Shown here: one piece after another, positions 61,818 to 64,000 of the stretch | How positions within the stretch are numbered: the first letter of the stretch is position 1 | How the letters are laid out: every line of letters starts with the position of its first letter | Source of the DNA: Dinoroseobacter sp013215265 | Lineage (GTDB): Bacteria > Pseudomonadota > Alphaproteobacteria > Rhodobacterales > Rhodobacteraceae | Direction of reading: 5' to 3' | Assembly: GCA_963691755.1 (NCBI GenBank) | Contig: OY829366.1 | Span: 1 to 64,000, forward strand | Length of the DNA: 64,000 nt | Translations under genes and position numbers: made by a program | Notes under the pieces: generated by a model | Database searches by the model: none | What the model saw: the letters and a program-made list of their open reading frames with translations, nothing else | What the model was told of the DNA's origin: nothing

Positions 61818-62813
61818 ATGCCATCCTCGAAAACACCTGTGGGCGAGCACGACCACCTGTTGGAAATCTACGAAGCCGAAGTCGAGGTCGAATATCGCCG
61901 CGAGCGATATCGCGTCCGTGATAACGGCGCTGTCTATCGACTAAACGAGTACCGGAAACGAGCTCGTCCGCTCGACAAAGCATGGACCTTCGGACGCCAG
62001 AACCTCACGACCGGCTACCATCTTCTGGCCGGTGTGCCGATCCATCGCATCGTTTGCAGCGCTTTCAACGGTCCGCCACCTACCGATCAGCATGTCGTCG
62101 ATCACATCGACACCAATCGAGCGAATAACAGACCCGAGAATCTGCGCTGGCTCACTAGGCTGGAAAACGCACTCCTGAACGAAATCACCGCCCGCCGCAT
62201 TGAGCTGGCTTATGGGTCGATAGAAACGTTTCTCGAAGATCCGTCCAAGCCCATAAACGAGACATCTTTTCCAGACGTTTCATGGATGCGGACCGTAACC
62301 AAGGAAGAGGGGGCCAAAACCAGGTCCCACTTCGAGGCATGGGCGAAGAGCGGATCAGTTCCGAGTGGCGGCGCAATCGGAGAGTGGCTCTACGGCACCC
62401 GTGAACGAGCTGACTTCGAGCCGGAGCTAGAAGAGTATGAAAGCCTGACGCCATCAGCGATCCAAGTGAAGTGGAGGGTTCCGACCGAGTTTCCGGGATG
62501 CCCGGAGGCGGTGTCAAAAGATGGTTTGGAACGATACGCCCAGAACCTTCGGTTCGGACAGGTTTTCGCCCGGAACGACATTTACCAGAGCTTGGTCGTT
62601 CAGTGCGCGCTCGTCGAAGACGGGCTGGTCGTTCTTACTCGTGCTGCAGAAGCTGACGCGATCAAAGACTGGGCTGTCGCCATGATCACGATCCGTGGCG
62701 AGCTGTTTGTTCATCGCAGCGAACATCAATATTTCACGCTACAAGGTGCTCTAAAGACTTTCTGCGAGCTGACCGGTGAAAGTTTGGAGGACAGCATCGA
62801 TGACTATACCTGA
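61818..62813 (+). CDS. HNH endonuclease with unassigned C-terminal region
   Basis: 331 residues. An HNH_3-type centre at about residues 76-111: HRIVCSAFNGPPP, then VVDHIDTNRANNRPENLRW (His, Asp, His and the N-x8-H/N geometry). The last ~200 residues (from RTVTKEEGAKTRSHFEAW) have no recognised domain; they may bind DNA or a partner. HNH proteins with long tails occur in homing and restriction-like systems. No ribosome site stands out. Confidence 0.75.
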   Translation: MPSSKTPVGEHDHLLEIYEAEVEVEYRRERYRVRDNGAVYRLNEYRKRARPLDKAWTFGRQNLTTGYHLLAGVPIHRIVCSAFNGPPPTDQHVVDHIDTNRANNRPENLRWLTRLENALLNEITARRIELAYGSIETFLEDPSKPINETSFPDVSWMRTVTKEEGAKTRSHFEAWAKSGSVPSGGAIGEWLYGTRERADFEPELEEYESLTPSAIQVKWRVPTEFPGCPEAVSKDGLERYAQNLRFGQVFARNDIYQSLVVQCALVEDGLVVLTRAAEADAIKDWAVAMITIRGELFVHRSEHQYFTLQGALKTFCELTGESLEDSIDDYT

Positions 62814-62930
62814 CACTCGTGAACCAGGCTCAGTTGCAAAAGGCACCAGCATGGAAAAGCGCCTAGTACAAAGCCTGCTTATTCGAAATGATCTCGAATA
62901 GGCCAAATCTGAAATAACTTACAAGGACCT

Positions 62931-63065
62931 GACGGCACCGATCTTTCAGCAGAGTTTGTGAAGCAAGGTCTTGCAATCGACTGGCCGAAGTTCTCTGGCG
63001 GAAAATACAGACATCTGGAAAAGCCAGGTGTGCGCAAGAAGCTCTGGCTGGCTGATGTGCGCTAA
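62931..63065 (+). pseudogene. 3' remnant of a thermonuclease-like gene
   Basis: From 62931 the frame reads DGTDLSAEFVKQGLAIDWP and ends KKLWLADVR before a TAA. This is the C-terminal part of staphylococcal-nuclease-like proteins (N/DLNAxLVxxGxAxDW...GLW). No start and no upstream nuclease sequence is present, so it is a truncated leftover. The rest of 62814-63256 shows no intact gene. Confidence 0.6.
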
Positions 63066-63256
63066 AAAGGTAGGATGCATGTCTGTGAGAAGTTTTAGGC
63101 AAGAAAGAAGGGCTGATGCGGGCTTTAGGTAGTTTCGGCCCATTGCCGCCGTTGACAATCGATCTCTTTCGCTGCGGTGCAGCTTCCTGAAAGCGGACAT
63201 TGATCTCTTGGTGGGACAGGCTTTTGGGGAAGGATTTGATTGATTACACTCTATCC

Positions 63257-64000
63257 ATGGCCTTTTTTTACTTAGACGATAGCAAACATCACCCACATAG
63301 CTTTTCGCTCGCAGCTTTCGCCATCTTTGACGAAGATCCGCATGAGGAGTTAAAAGCAGTGTTTGCCAAGTGTGGATTCGATCTATCAACCTACGAGTAC
63401 AAGTCCTCTTCAAAGATGTACAATAATCCCAGCCTGCAGCGCTTGCGCGACGCATTAAGGGGTTTTGTAAGGTCTAAGTGCCGGATCGCCGTCTGCGTGG
63501 TTGATGGGGACAAGCATATCGGACCTGCATCCTTGGAGCTCTTGAAGAAAGCAGTCTTGCATCCAACACTGCGCGATCAACGCCATCAAGTTTTCTTTGA
63601 TGAAGGTCTCTTCTCGTCCGAAGCCAAGGCCAAGAGCATCGCTGCAGAAATTGGTGGCTTCGACGATTGCATGATTCACTTTGAACAAGACTCGCAGCAC
63701 GTGTCAGGCATCCAAGTGGCTGATCTCATTGCTCACACTTGCGGAACGATGCTTCTTGATGGGCTGGGGAAAATCAACAAGATCGTCAACGTGCCAAACT
63801 CAGGATATGACGACGATGTGGAAATCGATCTCGGTTTTGAGATGTGGGCAAGCATACGCTACGCGTTTTTGAGCGTGGGCAACGGCGCAAACATCGAAGA
63901 TGAGGACTTTGCAGTTGTGCAAGTTGAACAGTACGGATTGTATATAGATCCGAGTGCATCCCCCGAGGTCACATTGGCCGCCCGTAAACGGTTCGGATCG
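63257..64000 (+). CDS. DUF3800-like protein, 3' end outside the window
   Basis: 248 codons open to the right edge from the ATG at 63257. The start MAFFYLDDSKHHPHSF is the DUF3800 signature (an acidic pair in the first strand); later GDKHIGP, HQVFFDEGLF and GIQVADLIAHTCGT (IQxADLI) also match. DUF3800 proteins resemble RNase H-like nucleases and are common in phage and defence regions. It has no stop in the window, so it is partial; an upstream TTG at 63236 is possible. Confidence 0.78.
   Translation, partial: MAFFYLDDSKHHPHSFSLAAFAIFDEDPHEELKAVFAKCGFDLSTYEYKSSSKMYNNPSLQRLRDALRGFVRSKCRIAVCVVDGDKHIGPASLELLKKAVLHPTLRDQRHQVFFDEGLFSSEAKAKSIAAEIGGFDDCMIHFEQDSQHVSGIQVADLIAHTCGTMLLDGLGKINKIVNVPNSGYDDDVEIDLGFEMWASIRYAFLSVGNGANIEDEDFAVVQVEQYGLYIDPSASPEVTLAARKRFGS

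Larger units (their letters stand above)
57161..64000. mobile_element. probable integrated element or island, boundaries unknown
   Basis: The stretch combines a tyrosine recombinase, a superinfection-immunity protein, a serine recombinase, a HUH Rep-like protein, an HNH endonuclease, a nuclease fragment and DUF3800, with long non-coding gaps, many short ORFs and AT-rich patches. No attL/attR repeat or tRNA was found and the right end lies beyond the window. Confidence 0.5.

Overview
The window looks like a chromosomal segment of a marine alphaproteobacterium of the Rhodobacteraceae (roseobacter group). The grounds are the str/S10 ribosomal protein order, a fused MrpA/B antiporter subunit, urtABCDE, a form II cox cluster with a divergent xdhC, and an ars cluster carrying an aquaporin and arsH. 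All calls come from reading the sequence; no database search was possible.

Layout. (1) 1-16.5 kb, mostly minus strand: rpsL-rpsG-fusA-tuf-rpsJ-rplC-rplD-rplW, then rplB-rpsS-rplV-rpsC-rplP, then rpmC-rpsQ. The usual single S10 operon is split into three units by inserted genes: an unknown coiled-coil membrane protein and a HIBADH-family dehydrogenase in one gap; a YbjN-like protein, a 2OG-Fe(II) oxygenase-like protein, a PlsC/CdsA-like pair and a dead P-loop kinase in the other. Hairpin terminators follow rplW and rplP, and promoter-like sites precede rpsL, rplB and rpmC. (2) 16.5-22.4 kb, minus: mrpA(B)CDEFG antiporter operon. (3) 22.9-25 kb: DEAD-box RNA helicase. (4) 25.1-31.3 kb: urtABCDE urea uptake operon with an NtrC-like palindrome upstream. 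(5) 31.5-33.9 kb: divergent arsR and aqpS-arsC-arsH. (6) 34.2-36.9 kb: a 42-residue Cys-rich ORF coupled to a SqrR/BigR-like thiol-sensing repressor, then a divergent alpha/beta hydrolase and TetR regulator. (7) 36.9-39.8 kb, minus: a light-related trio of a DUF2256 mini-protein, an apparently domain-permuted photolyase and a cryptochrome/photolyase homologue lacking most FeS cysteines. (8) 40-50.4 kb: a TIGR04325-like methyltransferase, mocA-like/xdhC (minus) against coxDEGSLM (plus), and an iron-type alcohol dehydrogenase. (9) 50.5-55.9 kb: TetR/SDR pair, AEC transporter, a membrane methyltransferase coupled to an ABC1 kinase. (10) 55.9-64 kb: gene-poor, then an accessory region with a tyrosine recombinase, superinfection-immunity protein, serine recombinase plus small regulator with twin operators, HUH Rep-like protein, HNH endonuclease, a nuclease remnant and a DUF3800 protein running off the end.

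How the parts fit. Regions 2-8 are an environmental toolkit: sodium/pH homeostasis, urea nitrogen, arsenic export, thiol/sulfide sensing, light-driven DNA repair and molybdenum hydroxylase maturation. Region 10 is probably an integrated element or the edge of an island. The least explained parts are the structured leaders of the split ribosomal operon, the Cys-rich mini-ORF, the photolyase trio and the Rep/serine-recombinase module.
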